Part shown: one piece after another, positions 49,624-60,654 of the stretch
How positions within the stretch are numbered: the stretch's first letter is position 1
Layout: the number at the start of each line of letters is the position of its first letter
Assembly (NCBI RefSeq): GCF_030867145.1
Contig: NC_134414.1
Coordinates: 125,810,465-125,874,464 of the forward strand
Origin: Opisthocomus hoazin
Taxonomy: Eukaryota > Chordata > Aves > Opisthocomiformes > Opisthocomidae
Direction: 5' to 3'
DNA: 64,000 bases
Position numbers and translations under genes: made by a program
Notes under the pieces: model-generated
What the model was told of the DNA's origin: nothing
Seen by the model: only the letters and a program-made list of their open reading frames with translations
Database searches by the model: none

Positions 49624-49710
49624 GCTGCCTTGCCTCCTATCGAGCAGGGGTTTTCAGGGTTACTGCAGTTACTCCAGATTCTCCAGCTGACCTGAGGGCT
49701 TGTGTCAATG
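49624..49710 (+). CDS. PROS1: PROS1 exon 4: thrombin-sensitive region
   Basis: 87 nt, as in human. Reads SCLASYRAGVFRVTAVTPDS then PADLRACVN. Cys47 and Cys72 (mature numbering) close the loop with the same spacing as human. Of the three human cleavage arginines (49, 60 thrombin/Xa-type, 70) only Arg70 is kept; Ala stands at 49 and 60, and new arginines are at 52 and 57. Acceptor TTTGCAG|G, donor AATG|GTAAGT. Confidence 0.97.
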
Positions 49711-52700
49711 GTAAGTGCTGCTGTTAAATACTTCACCTAATGCACTCAGATCTAAGAACACACACGTACATGTCTCAAAAGCAGTTCACATAGGCAAAAA
49801 ATAGAGAGAAATCTCTATTTAACTCAGGCAAACTCAATAATCTGGAACAGAAATTGACAAAAAATATTAGATGAGACAGAGCATTTTCAGAGCAAGCAAT
49901 GCAAGTGACTGTTTATAAAGCATGCTGGAAAAGAAACATAATTAACTGCAAAATGGAAGGCAGAATTATTCCAGAAACATAGAAGCATGTCCTACACCAA
50001 CTCACCAACGTTCCCTAGTGTGTCCTTTGTACTCTACCATGTCTTTAATAGTTATGCCTGACTCTTTACATCTAGCATGTTCTGTTCTGTCAGATAAAGG
50101 AAGAGAACATCTGGTTAATTCTCCTTTGTGCCACTCTGGCCCATAGTTACACTGTAGCCCTTCATGAAGTGGGTAACATTACCAGCTGAAAAATTCAAGT
50201 GTTAGCTGGAAGACATAGCCGTTGACTCCAGACACAAGAAGATCACAAAGCATGAAACTTGTGACGTTGCTTAAATATTTTGTAAGTCCAGTGTGAATTG
50301 TGTTTTTTCTAGTAAATTCACAGGAAGCATACCGTATTTCCTGCTTGTCACAACTGCAACGTGTCTCTTAAACCTTTACAGCTGGGTTACATCAAAGAAG
50401 CTTTGAATTGGTTTGAATAGGGATACTTGTCCTAAAACACCTGACGCTGTTTTTACCATTGAAAGCAACGGATGGCAAAAAAATCCTTAGTAATTACACT
50501 GCACATGGTCATGGATGAACATATTTTCCAGATCACTTGGCCAACGTGACTGCTGTCACAAACTAAAAGGTTCTCCCATTCATATCACTCTTTCTCGCTC
50601 ATTAGAGGTCCTGGGAGGAAAGGATTTGGTGGAGTTGTGTGAACGTGCAGTGTTTCTGCACTACTCAGTGAGAAATAGTAGTTTACTTGATGGTCACTGT
50701 TTTTCTCCATTTGGATTCACATTATAAAATCAAATTAAATAAACTGTTAGTATTGGTCAGTCACCATGATAAAGGAGAAGTAAAGAGAGTATGCATAAAA
50801 TTTTCAAGTGTTTCTAAGGCTTAAATATTCAGCGAAATTTATGAGTGTATCTGAAAAAGAGCTACTGCTGAGAAAGTGGAATTTAAAATTCCCATTAAAA
50901 CTATGTCACATTTTTTTAAAATGTGTTTTCATCAAGACAAAGATTTTGTGATACTGATATCAGCAGATTTTGTTTTAAGTTTTGTCTTTCTGAACTTATT
51001 GATGCAAATTGTTTTGATATTGTCAAAATGAAAACTCCAATTTTCCTAATGAGAAATAATTAATTAATTATAAGAATTAGTTTATAATAATACAGTAGCT
51101 AGTTTCAATATCAAGCTGAAAAAAAATAAAGGAATTAAAAATAACAATGCAAACAGAATCGATAAATAATGTCATTGTTTTCATATTTGTGCAAAAGACT
51201 TATTTCAGAACACAAATGAACACATATTTAAGGACACGCATTTCTGGATAAACAGTTACTAAAATATGTGAATATATTGACTTTCTAATCCCCATCTAGG
51301 AAGGAGAAGGAAAAATTTCACAGGAATAGAAGACCCTTTTTCTTACTTTTCTAATCCAAGCAGGTATCTAAGCTGCATCTTTAAGTCTCTAAACATCTAT
51401 ATCCCATAAATCTACATACTTAATTACTTTTGAAGATAAACACTTAAAAATCCCTGCATTTACACCTATCCAGCTCATCATGACATACCTCATAGATACC
51501 AGAGCTCTGAGTGGCAGAGGATGCAGGTACCACAACACATTTCTTGCCACCCTTTCTGTTGCAGGCTGACTATATCTTCTGACATTTAGTTGCCGTCAAA
51601 AGTGTTTATCAAAAAGCATTGCTGTGTAGTAGGTCAGAGGCACCCTGAATTGGGAAAAGAACACCAAGCCAGCTTTCGGAACAAATGGCTGCTACGTTAC
51701 TGTTCCTGCAGTGGCATCTTACTTATCTGTGGACATAACCTCTGTGTCCATCCATGCCTATCGATCCTGTCTTTTCTTCTTCCTCTAGTGTATGTCACCA
51801 GTTCTCCTGTTTTTCATTCATTGGTTTCCTCAATTTTCTTGCCATTTATATCCTTAATTCACCTTGTTCCATATACTCGTGTTTCACACTGCCAACCCAA
51901 TCCATCTTTTCTCAGTTCAGACGCTCACAAGTCATCACTGCCTTTTGCTCAGAAACATTTAGTCGTTTGTTCCCCAGTTGCACACTCTGAGGGTAACTCC
52001 ACGTACATCTTTTATGAAATACCTTGCTCGTACCAAGCTTATACCACACTTGTTCCTGGACCTACAAAAGCAGTAAATTATCAAAAAACAGAAAAAAAAG
52101 GTAGAGAGTTCTCGAAGTTAGATTTGGAAATTGCTGTGAAGGATCCATACGTAAACCCCATTCCTTCTATTTCATCTGTGCAATTTCTTCTGTCAGTCTT
52201 CATCTGCAACTGGAGTCCTTTGATCTGCAATATAAATATTACATGACATGCAGCACCTGTTCTAGAGGTGCTCTGTAGTTTTGGAGCTTGGCTGGCCTTT
52301 GGGCTTTTGGATTTACTTGAAGAAGAATTTAATTAGAAGTAGATTTAATTGACAAATATACTAACACAGATTTTGCTAAGCTTTCTTAGTCACAGAAGGC
52401 TAAACTTTTAATGGGGCTCAGTTCTTTAGTTCTTTTGAGTGAAATAAGAAACGGTTAAGAAATCCGCTGAGGCCTTAGGTACAGAATCATAGCAAGTTTT
52501 GGTCTGCAGGAACGTTGCCTTTCATTCCACCTTTTGGAATCTGTACATCACAAAATCCTTTCTGCTTTTCATTCTGCTATCTGTTCTTTTAGGACGCTAC
52601 TTTTTTTTTTTAAAAAAAAAAAAAACCCACCATGCATCAGAATTACACTCCAGAGCTTTGCAAGAATGTTAAAGTAGAAAAATGTAACTTTTTAGTGTTT

Positions 52701-53539
52701 GAAGGCCTGCAGAAAAATAATCCATAAAGCTACCAGCATATTCACAAGACGCAAATAGAATGATGCCTTATGTGGTATGCTGATATAAAATTATGAAAAT
52801 GGTGGGAGAATTTAAAAGAACTTTATGTATTTTGGTTAGAGCAAAAAAGGTAGTGAATTTGTGTTCTCTGCCCCAGTCTATCTATTTTGAGCCTTGTTTT
52901 CTGAGGTCTTGCCAGCATGTATAAAGTGTCTTCAGTCGCTCTTCACAATGCAAATTTATTTGTCATTGAATTAAATATTTGTAAAAGCTACAGTATGACA
53001 GTATTAGACACTGATGCATCCAGTCTACCTACAGGACCTGGACAGCCAAGGCAACCTGAGGTGTTAGTTTCTCTGTAAATGTGACCCTCTTTGAACAGAG
53101 AAACTGATCTCTGTAATCTTGAAGTCTTGGTATTCTTGAAACTTTGGTATTTCTAATGAAATTTGTGGTAATATGATGGAGCAGAGCACTGTTCTTTAAA
53201 AAGTGAAATACGTGCTTGTAATGAAAATAGTATCAAGTCTGTGTTTAGTCACATCTTGCAGGGATTAACATGGCTTAGTGAGTCATTTGTTTTCTAGCTG
53301 TTCTCTTTCTGACAAAGAAAAAATACTGGTGGCTTTGTTTTTTTTCTCAGTCACTTGCAAATTCTTGCTGACAGAATCAGCAGCAAGATGGTTATAGGGT
53401 ATGTGATGGTATGCATCAAGCCCTTTCTGTTTCATTAAAGGTGAAAGGTACCTGTGGGAAGAGAAGAATAAAGACTAAACTGATCCTTGAGGAAAAATAA
53501 CTCCGAATAACAAGTATTTCCAATATTTCCATCCCACAG
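49711..53539 (+). other. PROS1: PROS1 intron 4
   Basis: 3.8-kb intron, AT-rich, with a T run next to an A run at about 52600-52625. It contains a 218-codon plus-strand open frame (51590-52246) in pyrimidine-rich DNA. No recognised repeat. Confidence 0.8.
51590..52246 (+). other. 218-codon open frame, unassigned, inside PROS1 intron 4
   Basis: Longest open frame in the window outside the GC-rich island and STX19. It is Ser/Leu/Pro/His-rich, hydrophobic in the middle (LSILSFLLPLVY region, residues about 57-70), with no domain I know. The coding strand is rich in C and T here, which lowers stop-codon frequency, so chance is a fair explanation. Confidence 0.15.
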
Positions 53540-53662
53540 AAATTTCAAACCAGTGTAGCCCTCTGCCATGCCATAAAGATGGATATAAGGATTGCATAGA
53601 TGGGCAAGCCAAATACACATGTGTCTGTAAACCAGGATGGCAAGGAGAGAAATGCGAACAAG
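53540..53662 (+). CDS. PROS1: PROS1 exon 5: EGF-like 1
   Basis: 123 nt as in human. Six cysteines in the order of an EGF module: QCSPLPCHKDGYKDCIDGQA, then KYTCVCKPGWQGEKCEQ. CIDGQAKYTCVC fits the Asp/Asn beta-hydroxylation consensus, with Asp at mature position 95 as in human. Acceptor CCACAG|AA, donor CAAG|GTATAG. Confidence 0.97.
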
Positions 53663-53815
53663 GTATAGTCTCTAATCTCATTATGGTGTTAGTTTTCAGG
53701 AACACAATTATAGTTCTACGATTACTGAATAGTATCAGATCTTTAAGTATACTCACACAGTTGGTCAACGAATGCCTTTCCCTGAGCAGAGATTTTTGTT
53801 TTGTTTTCCTTCTAG

Positions 53816-53938
53816 ATATAAATGAATGTGAAGACTTAAATGGAGGTTGTAGCCAACGCTGTTCTAATTTACCTGGAAGCTACCGTTGTTTATGTGAAGA
53901 TGGCTACTTCATGCATTCAAATAAACGGGATTGCGGAG
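53816..53938 (+). CDS. PROS1: PROS1 exon 6: EGF-like 2, calcium-binding
   Basis: Begins DINECEDLNGGCSQRCSNLP, then GSYRCLCEDGYFMHSNKRDC. DINEC is the calcium-binding start of a cbEGF, and CSNLPGSYRCLC carries the hydroxylation consensus. It is three residues shorter than the human module between the first two cysteines (human has an insertion DPSNI). Acceptor TTCTAG|AT, donor GGAG|GTAGGA. Confidence 0.97.
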
Positions 53939-55850
53939 GTAGGAAGTGAGACTTAAGGAGAACATTACGTGACAGTACATTGCCTGCTGTCTAGTGAAAG
54001 AATTTAGTCCAGTAGTTCCATAAATGCTCTAAGTCAGCAGAAGCTTGCATTGCCTCTGAAAGATGCAGTCCTGCTTCAACGTGGCTGCTGTTTCCACCTG
54101 CAGCTTTACACCACTGCAAGAATTTAAGCAACCATATAGTGAACCAGACCAAGGAACTGAGGTGGGTTGAAAGCAATTGAGGAAAAACAAAAAAAAAGAA
54201 AAGGAAGAAGAAAAAAGAGAAAGGCTATAGATTAGATCCTGCTTCATTGCTAGAGCTGTGTAAAGCTTGTTTTGGTCATTAACCAGTTTCACACGCCCTT
54301 TAAGCATGCTGAAACAAGTATCTAGAGTGGTGCGACCAGCTAACATTGTTACCATGGAAATCCTGTCTGGTAAACACTGGTTTAGGCAGAATCACTCCTA
54401 ATTAGTGATGCCGCTCTTTTGGGAGTTTGAAGTTCATTGGAGATGAAACTATTAATGAGTCTAAAAATACTCTTAATGGAGAGAAAGATTTGTCTTTTAT
54501 TCACCCAGCACAAGTTTTTTCTATACATGCTTGTGTCTGTTATTATTGGCCATGACCTACATGCTTCATTCCATTCCAGATAAGGACTACATATCAACAT
54601 AATTAGCAATTCTTACTGCATAGTTAGAAAAAAATACAACCTCTTTGCATTTTAATATCATATTTTATTGCTGAACTATGCCAACACTTTTAGATGATGT
54701 AAAATAATTTAAGAGGCCAGACTTGAGGGCCATCTCCTGCTGTCACTTCTTCCTTTAATCTATATATTTTTTGTGAATGAATAATTTCCAAAGAAATTCC
54801 AGAAGAACAGAAGATTGCTGTTTTGCCAAAAAAGGCAAGCAAGCAAGTTGGTTAGAATCTCTGTAATTCTTGGAAAGACACTGGAAAAGTTGGTTAAAAA
54901 AATAATCAAAGATAAAAATACACTAATATACCTTAGTACCCAGGGTACTAGTTTGGTCATTTGATAAACAGCATTTAAGTGTTTCATTACATCTAACCAC
55001 AAAATTATACGCCTAGGAATCTGGAGTACACACAGTAACTGTAGAAAAGTAGGCTGAGTTCAGGACAGCTTTGACTTGAAAAAATGTTCTGGGAGTCCTA
55101 ACAAGCCGATGGCAGAATCTGTTCTCCGTGTGCCACACCATTTCCACAACTACTACAAAACCACAGAGAAAACTAGAATGATCCCTGCACATACAAGTCA
55201 GAACTGAAGTACTGCCAGGGATCTGATATTTTCCTGTCCACAAGACATTTAGTAAGATTGATATGCAGATGTGACAACTGCATCCAGTTGTCACATCTGC
55301 ATTTTGAAAATGACATTGAAAAATTGGAAACAACACAGAACATAGACACTAAAATGGTTTGAGGGATAGGGAGACAGTGAGGGACTTGAACACCTGTCAG
55401 CATAGCCAATTAAAAGATGATTGTGACATGAATCGATCATAGCGTGTAAGAAACTCTGATAGGATTATCGTGTCTTTCTGGATGTCTTTTTCTAAGATAG
55501 GATTTTATTATGCAGTCTGGTTTAGGTTATACAAAATATGCAGACTGTTTCTCTTGTTGTCTCCCTAGCCACGTGTCCCTTTTCCTGTTAGCCGCAGAAC
55601 ACATGAGAGAATGAGAAAGGTAGGCAGGCAGACAATTCGTTTTTCACTGAGGGCATGCAGGAGTGCCTCTTAGAGACCTGTGGAAATCTGTATGGCTATA
55701 GCTGTACTCTGCTATGAAAGCATGGTAAATCTAGCAAGAAAGAGACAGTTTGCCAGCTTCCCTCAGTCTGCACAGTTTTGGATTGGGTTAGGAATAAAGG
55801 GTATGCGAGAGCGCAACTTGTTTTTAATAACAACTTCTTCGTATTTCTAG
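53939..55850 (+). other. PROS1: PROS1 intron 6
   Basis: 1.9-kb intron. It holds a purine-rich tract at about 54180-54225 and a short local inverted repeat near 55265-55300 (GATGTGACAACTG and its complement). No gene. Confidence 0.75.
55264..55302. repeat. Short inverted repeat (hairpin-like)
   Basis: Arms GCAGATGTGACAACTG (55266-55281) and CAGTTGTCACATCTGC (55285-55300) are perfect reverse complements of 16 bp with a 3-nt loop. I see no terminator or gene at it. Confidence 0.85.
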
Positions 55851-55976
55851 ATATAAATGAATGTGTATTACATCCAAACATCTGTGGGACAGCCATCTGT
55901 AAAAACACCCTGGGGAAATATGAATGTGAATGTGCAGAAGGCTACACGTATAATTCAACTTCGAAGAACTGTGAAG
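55851..55976 (+). CDS. PROS1: PROS1 exon 7: EGF-like 3, calcium-binding
   Basis: 126 nt. Reads DINECVLHPNICGTAICKNT, then LGKYECECAEGYTYNSTSKN, CE. A cbEGF start and hydroxylation consensus CKNTLGKYECEC are present. NST in the loop is a possible N-glycosylation site. Acceptor TTTCTAG|AT, donor GAAG|GTAGGT. The 150-codon frame at 55857-56309 reads this exon in the wrong register. Confidence 0.97.
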
Positions 55977-58314
55977 GTAGGTCTTTACCCACTCTGCCCC
56001 CACTTTCCCTTTCTTTTATCTTCCCTTATTTTCCCTTTTTATATTCCCTCCAGCATGTCACCTAGTGGTGTATTTATTAATCTTCATATTATTTATTACA
56101 ATATAAGTCAACTATTTGTTCTTTCAGAGGTTCAGTCAGGCTATATTACATGTAGTCTATACAGTTGCAATGACTTGCTCCCAGCCATTAAGAGGGTTTT
56201 ACAGTATACTCCTGTGTCCTGCTGTATGCCATATAACTTTCTCAGTTCATGGGAGCTCTCCTGTCCCACTGTAGAGAGGACTTTCTGTCCAAGCTCTCAA
56301 ACCAGCTAGCATGTTTTTTTCAGATAACTTGGAGCAATGTATTGAGGATCCAGACATTACTAGAGTGTCTTGTACCTTGTTTATAAGCATCATTACAGTT
56401 ACAGGGGTGGAATATTTGATGGCAGTCAGTTTAATATATGCCCCTAACCCAAGACAAGTTATAGCAAAGCAATTAAAAGTACTTATTTGGCAATTCCAAA
56501 CTGGGCAAGACAGTTGGGAAGATTTATAAATAGACAATTGTCAGAAATTAAAACCATGCTTAATCAAGTTGTCCAAAAACCTAAAAAGCTTGTGTTTATC
56601 CATCTGATAGGCTGTTTAGGTGCTTATTTGGTCAGGGGCTCAGTCTTTGTCCTTTATATGTCCTTAGATCTCAGATGTTGGAAAGAGCTTTTCACTAGGG
56701 TCATTGAATTCCATTTAAAATAGCATTCAAGTGTCTAATCTTTCCTCGGGTATGTAGTTATCCTAGAAAATAAGTGTTAGAGTGAACTGATCTCCATTCT
56801 AGGCTGGAAATGACAAATATGACAGCTGCATAAAAGATTTTGTATGAAGACCCCACATTTAAATGAAAAATGTTCCTAAATATCCAGAAAAGGAGCTATG
56901 AGAGAAGGAGCTGCACCAAAAGAAGCTTTCCTCAGGAGTATTCTTTTCTGAAATGAAAATCTGTAACAAAGAATTTCAGGATGAAGTTCTATAACAATTA
57001 TAGCAAAGTTGAAAAGTATGGATAGCTATCAGTAAAGCAGCAAGAAGCCATTCATACACAGACTATTATAAAATAACTTTTTCAAGTATTGAAAATACCT
57101 GCATAATTGTCCTAGAATGTATTTTATTTCTCTCTACTTGTTAAAGTTTCTGTTTAGTACACACATCAGAAATTAAATTTCAGTTGTAGAAGAGATATAT
57201 AAGCTCTTACGGTTTTACTATGAAGTAAAATGTTCTACATTGCCTGTTTAAGAAAAATACAGCAGTGACTGATTTTTATTTTAAACGCTGCCTTTAAGTG
57301 ATTGCCCAAAAGGACACAAAAGTAGCTTCTTGCTGGCTGTGACTCTTTTGCTCTGTGGCTCTTCATGCAGCTTTCTAGTGATACAGCTTTGCACAGTGGT
57401 AATGATTACATATTCAGATGTCTGCTCTTTGTCCAGTTACTGTGAGATTAAAACGTTACTGACAATTTTGTGTGCCTGCGTGCAATGAAGCGAGAAAAAC
57501 TTCACAGTAATTAATCTAATTCTCACTCCTCTTAGTACTTTCTGCAGATACATGGGTTGCATCAAATTGAATTTAAGTATTGTTTTTCTTCTGAAACATG
57601 GATTGCAGACGGCTGCAAGATGAGGACATTAAAACGAGTAAAGTCTTACCTCCTAGAAGGAGGATTATACGGCTAAGCTTCCAGACCTTGTTGTAACCAC
57701 ATTAAATGAGTCACCAAATCCTGTCTAAGGACAGGATTGTGCAGACAGACAGGAATGTAACCTTACAGAAGTACTAAATGACATTAGCTTTTCATTGTCA
57801 TATTGCATGTAGGTGGCCAAATTCAATTACTCCTACTAGAAAAATCAGTTTTACATACATTTATGTACAAGTATCTCTATGATAACAGATAGAATTAGAG
57901 TGGAATAGAAGAGCATTTGTTTTTTTTTTCCCTCACCCATTCCTAGGAGAATGTTTCTACAGTTCTTCGTCCCCACCTTTTGGGATACAATGTCAGTGGA
58001 AGATATCTGTACAGTCCAGCCTTTGTTTCATGGAAGACATACAATTTTAGATACAGAGTTTGATTATCTTCTTCCCGCCACCTTTGCAACTGCAAACACC
58101 TTGCCACAAAAGGGGTAGTGGGAATGAGTAAGTCTGCTTATTGTGAGACAGGGGGTCTTGCAGTCAGTATCAAGGAGGCAAACCAAGCTGAACCCATATT
58201 TTAAAGAATGACCTAAGTTCCCCATATTCTTCTTCCTTCTCTGAAAGGGCAATTTCTCTGAAAGAAGGGACTGAACTAGTTAATCAAACACACATAGTAT
58301 GTCTGTATTTCAGA

Positions 58315-58393
58315 GGATGATGAAAACTTCACTGTTGTACTCCATCAGCCTGCTACACAGCAGGAGATGGTTCTCAGCTTGACAGAGCAGAGG
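58315..58393 (+). other. Exon-like segment in PROS1 intron 7 (cryptic or pseudo-exon)
   Basis: Flanked by TGTATTTCAG on the left and GCAGAG|GTAAGC on the right, both near consensus. With the incoming PROS1 phase (1) it reads EDDENFTVVLHQPATQQEMV then LSLTEQR without a stop. Its 79-nt length leaves phase 2, whereas EGF4 exon 8 needs phase 1, so inclusion would shift the frame. Human PROS1 has no exon here. Probably cryptic. Confidence 0.25.
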
Positions 58394-59449
58394 TAAGCAA
58401 TCATTCTGGAGCTAACAGAAGTGACTTGGAAGAGTCCTCAGTAGTTCATGCAAAGAGCGAACGTGAAAGTTGGTATCAAATAGAACAGCCTATATAAAGA
58501 GCCATCCAGCTTCTGAAGATCAGAGGGTAGAATGGGAGATGAGTGGAAGGAGGTAGAAAATACACAAACAACAGCAGAAGACTGTTGAATCCTGTAGCTT
58601 TTACAGCCACACATCAGATTGCCATGTCGTCAGGAAAACTGACAGCATGTGGCTGGATCTTGAGCAGAACTTTAGTTCTGGTTGTATTAGCTCCAGTACA
58701 GAACCGTACAGCTTTTTCTTCTGGTAAGATCACATACAAGGGAGTGTAACTGAGCACAGACCCTTGCACTGATGACTAACAGCAAAGGAGAGGAAGAGGA
58801 GACATTTTAATAATAGGGAACACTTCAGCCAAACACGAGACCAATTTTCTCAACTTATTCATGAGTTGTTGGCCATTTAAATAACGTAGAAACTGCTAGC
58901 ACTTGGCAGTAAAGCAACTTGCCCATGATCATAAACTGCAGCAGAGGTAGAAATCAGAATAGCATCCACAAACTGGTAAACATAGTATCCTGTTTTGGAA
59001 GGAGATTATGAATGGTCCCTACAAAGTAACTACAACATTCCTCCAGTAAGGTTTGGGTTTTGTTGTTTTTTTTTTTCCTCTCTTTTCTGCTCTCCTCCCC
59101 CAAGCAACAGAAAAAAAGTATTTTGATCTAAAAAAAAACCTAGCATGGTATAAATGAGATTTTTGAAATGCTTTAGTACAAAATTGTTTATTCCCACCAG
59201 AAGGCCCATTTGTTTTAAAGCAAGTATTGCAGTTTCTTTCATCTGAGGCCCAAAATCACCCTCATTAGAGTCTCTTATCCAGGAGAGATTTTGTTTCTTT
59301 CTATATTAGAAATACAACAGTTACATTAGCCTTTTATACAGCCTCTCATTTCTAAATTATATATCATGTACAGCCTAATAGATAGAAAATGAAGTTCCTT
59401 TAGTTGGTTTAGCTTATTCACAGCTGAAATCAGATTCATCTCATTATGG

Positions 59450-60014
59450 TTTAACACCAACCGGCAACTAAGCCCGAGACAGCCGCTCGCTCACTCTCCC
59501 CCAGTGGAATGGTGGAGCGAATCAGAAGGGTAAAAGTGAGAAAACTCGTAGGCTGAGATCAAGGCAGTTTAACAGGTAAAGCAAAAGCCGCACATGCAAG
59601 CAAAGCAAAACAAGGAATTCATTCACTGCTTCCCATTGGCAAGCAGGTGTTCAGCCATCCCTAGGACAGCAAGGCTCCATCATGCGTAATGGTTACTTGG
59701 GAAGACAAACCCCGTCACTCCAAATGTCCCCCCCCTTTCTTCTTCTTCCCTCCACCTTTATATGCTGAGCATGACGTCATATGGTATGCAATATCCCTTT
59801 GGCCAGTTTGGGTCAGCTGTCCCGGCTATGTCCCATCCCAGCTTCCCGTGCATCTGGCAGTAAGAAAAACTGAAAAGTCCTCGACTGACTGCCTAGCAAC
59901 AACTAAAAACATGAGTATGTTATCAACATTATTTTCATCCCAAATCCAAAACACAGCGCTACACCAGCTACCAGAAAGAAAATTAACTCTATCCCAGCTG
60001 AAACCAAGACAGTC
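59450..60014 (-). mobile_element. Endogenous-retrovirus LTR (family B), - orientation
   Basis: About 565 bp in PROS1 intron 7. Read on the minus strand it starts near 60014 with TTGGTTTCAGCTGGGATAGA, has TGACGTCA (59772-59779) just before CATATAAA (59757-59764), then GTTAAACTGCC in the polyadenylation position (near 59570), and ends in GCCGGTTGGTGTTAAACCA-like sequence near 59450. It is a common avian solo-LTR type, homologous to the one at 38.86-39.45 kb. The frame at 59689-60036 is LTR sequence. Confidence 0.85.
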
Positions 60015-60532
60015 TATTCAAATAGATGCTGTCTGAAACTTAATTATTTATGAGATTATTTTAAAAGGTATTTTGTCCTGAGATTATTTTGGTTTTGTGT
60101 GAAACAAGTATGTCCTTTCTCCACATACTTGCCATATATACTCTTAATACTTTTAAGCTGTCATGATATCTATAGGGAAGGGATCTCACCCAGAATGGCG
60201 TTTCTGCCATAAAAGGTAGTGATTTATTGAGATCTCTTTCAGTAATTCAGCCACCTTACAGCTCAGCTTGTTACTGCATTACAAATCAGATCAAATTTTC
60301 CCCAGCTCTGCACACAAGGCCTCTATCATACTAGTCTTACACACCCAGCAGGTAATTCTGGATTGTAAATTTTGCATAGGAGTCATCCATTAGCATTAGT
60401 TTAGCTGAGCAGCAGTCACCTGTTGGATTCATGTTATGCCAGAGAACCCATCTTGTCCATTATTTCATTAGTTTTCAGCCTGTGCCACGAATAGTCTGAA
60501 TAAATCTTTCTGTATGCTTCCATTTCTCCTAG

Positions 60533-60654
60533 ATATTGATGAATGTGCTGAAAATGTTTGTGCTCAACTCTGCGTAAACTCTCCAGGAAGTTACAGCTGC
60601 TATTGCGATGGCAAGAAGGGGTTTAAGCTCTCTAAGGACATGAAGAACTGTGAG
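60533..60654 (+). CDS. PROS1: PROS1 exon 8: EGF-like 4, calcium-binding
   Basis: 122 nt. Reads DIDECAENVCAQLCVNSPGS, then YSCYCDGKKGFKLSKDMKNC, E. Nearly identical to human (DIDECSENMCAQLCVNYPGG). Acceptor CTCCTAG|AT, donor GAG|GTAAAA, phase 0 out. Confidence 0.97.

Larger units (their letters stand above)
55977..60532 (+). other. PROS1: PROS1 intron 7
   Basis: 4.6-kb intron holding an exon-like 79-nt segment (58315-58393) and an inverted LTR (59450-60014). Remaining DNA is AT-rich and unassigned. A 72-codon frame at 56311-56529 has no recognised domain. Confidence 0.8.

Noticed and set aside
53435-53768. Minus-strand frames across PROS1 exon 5
   Set aside because: Antisense shadows of the EGF1 exon.
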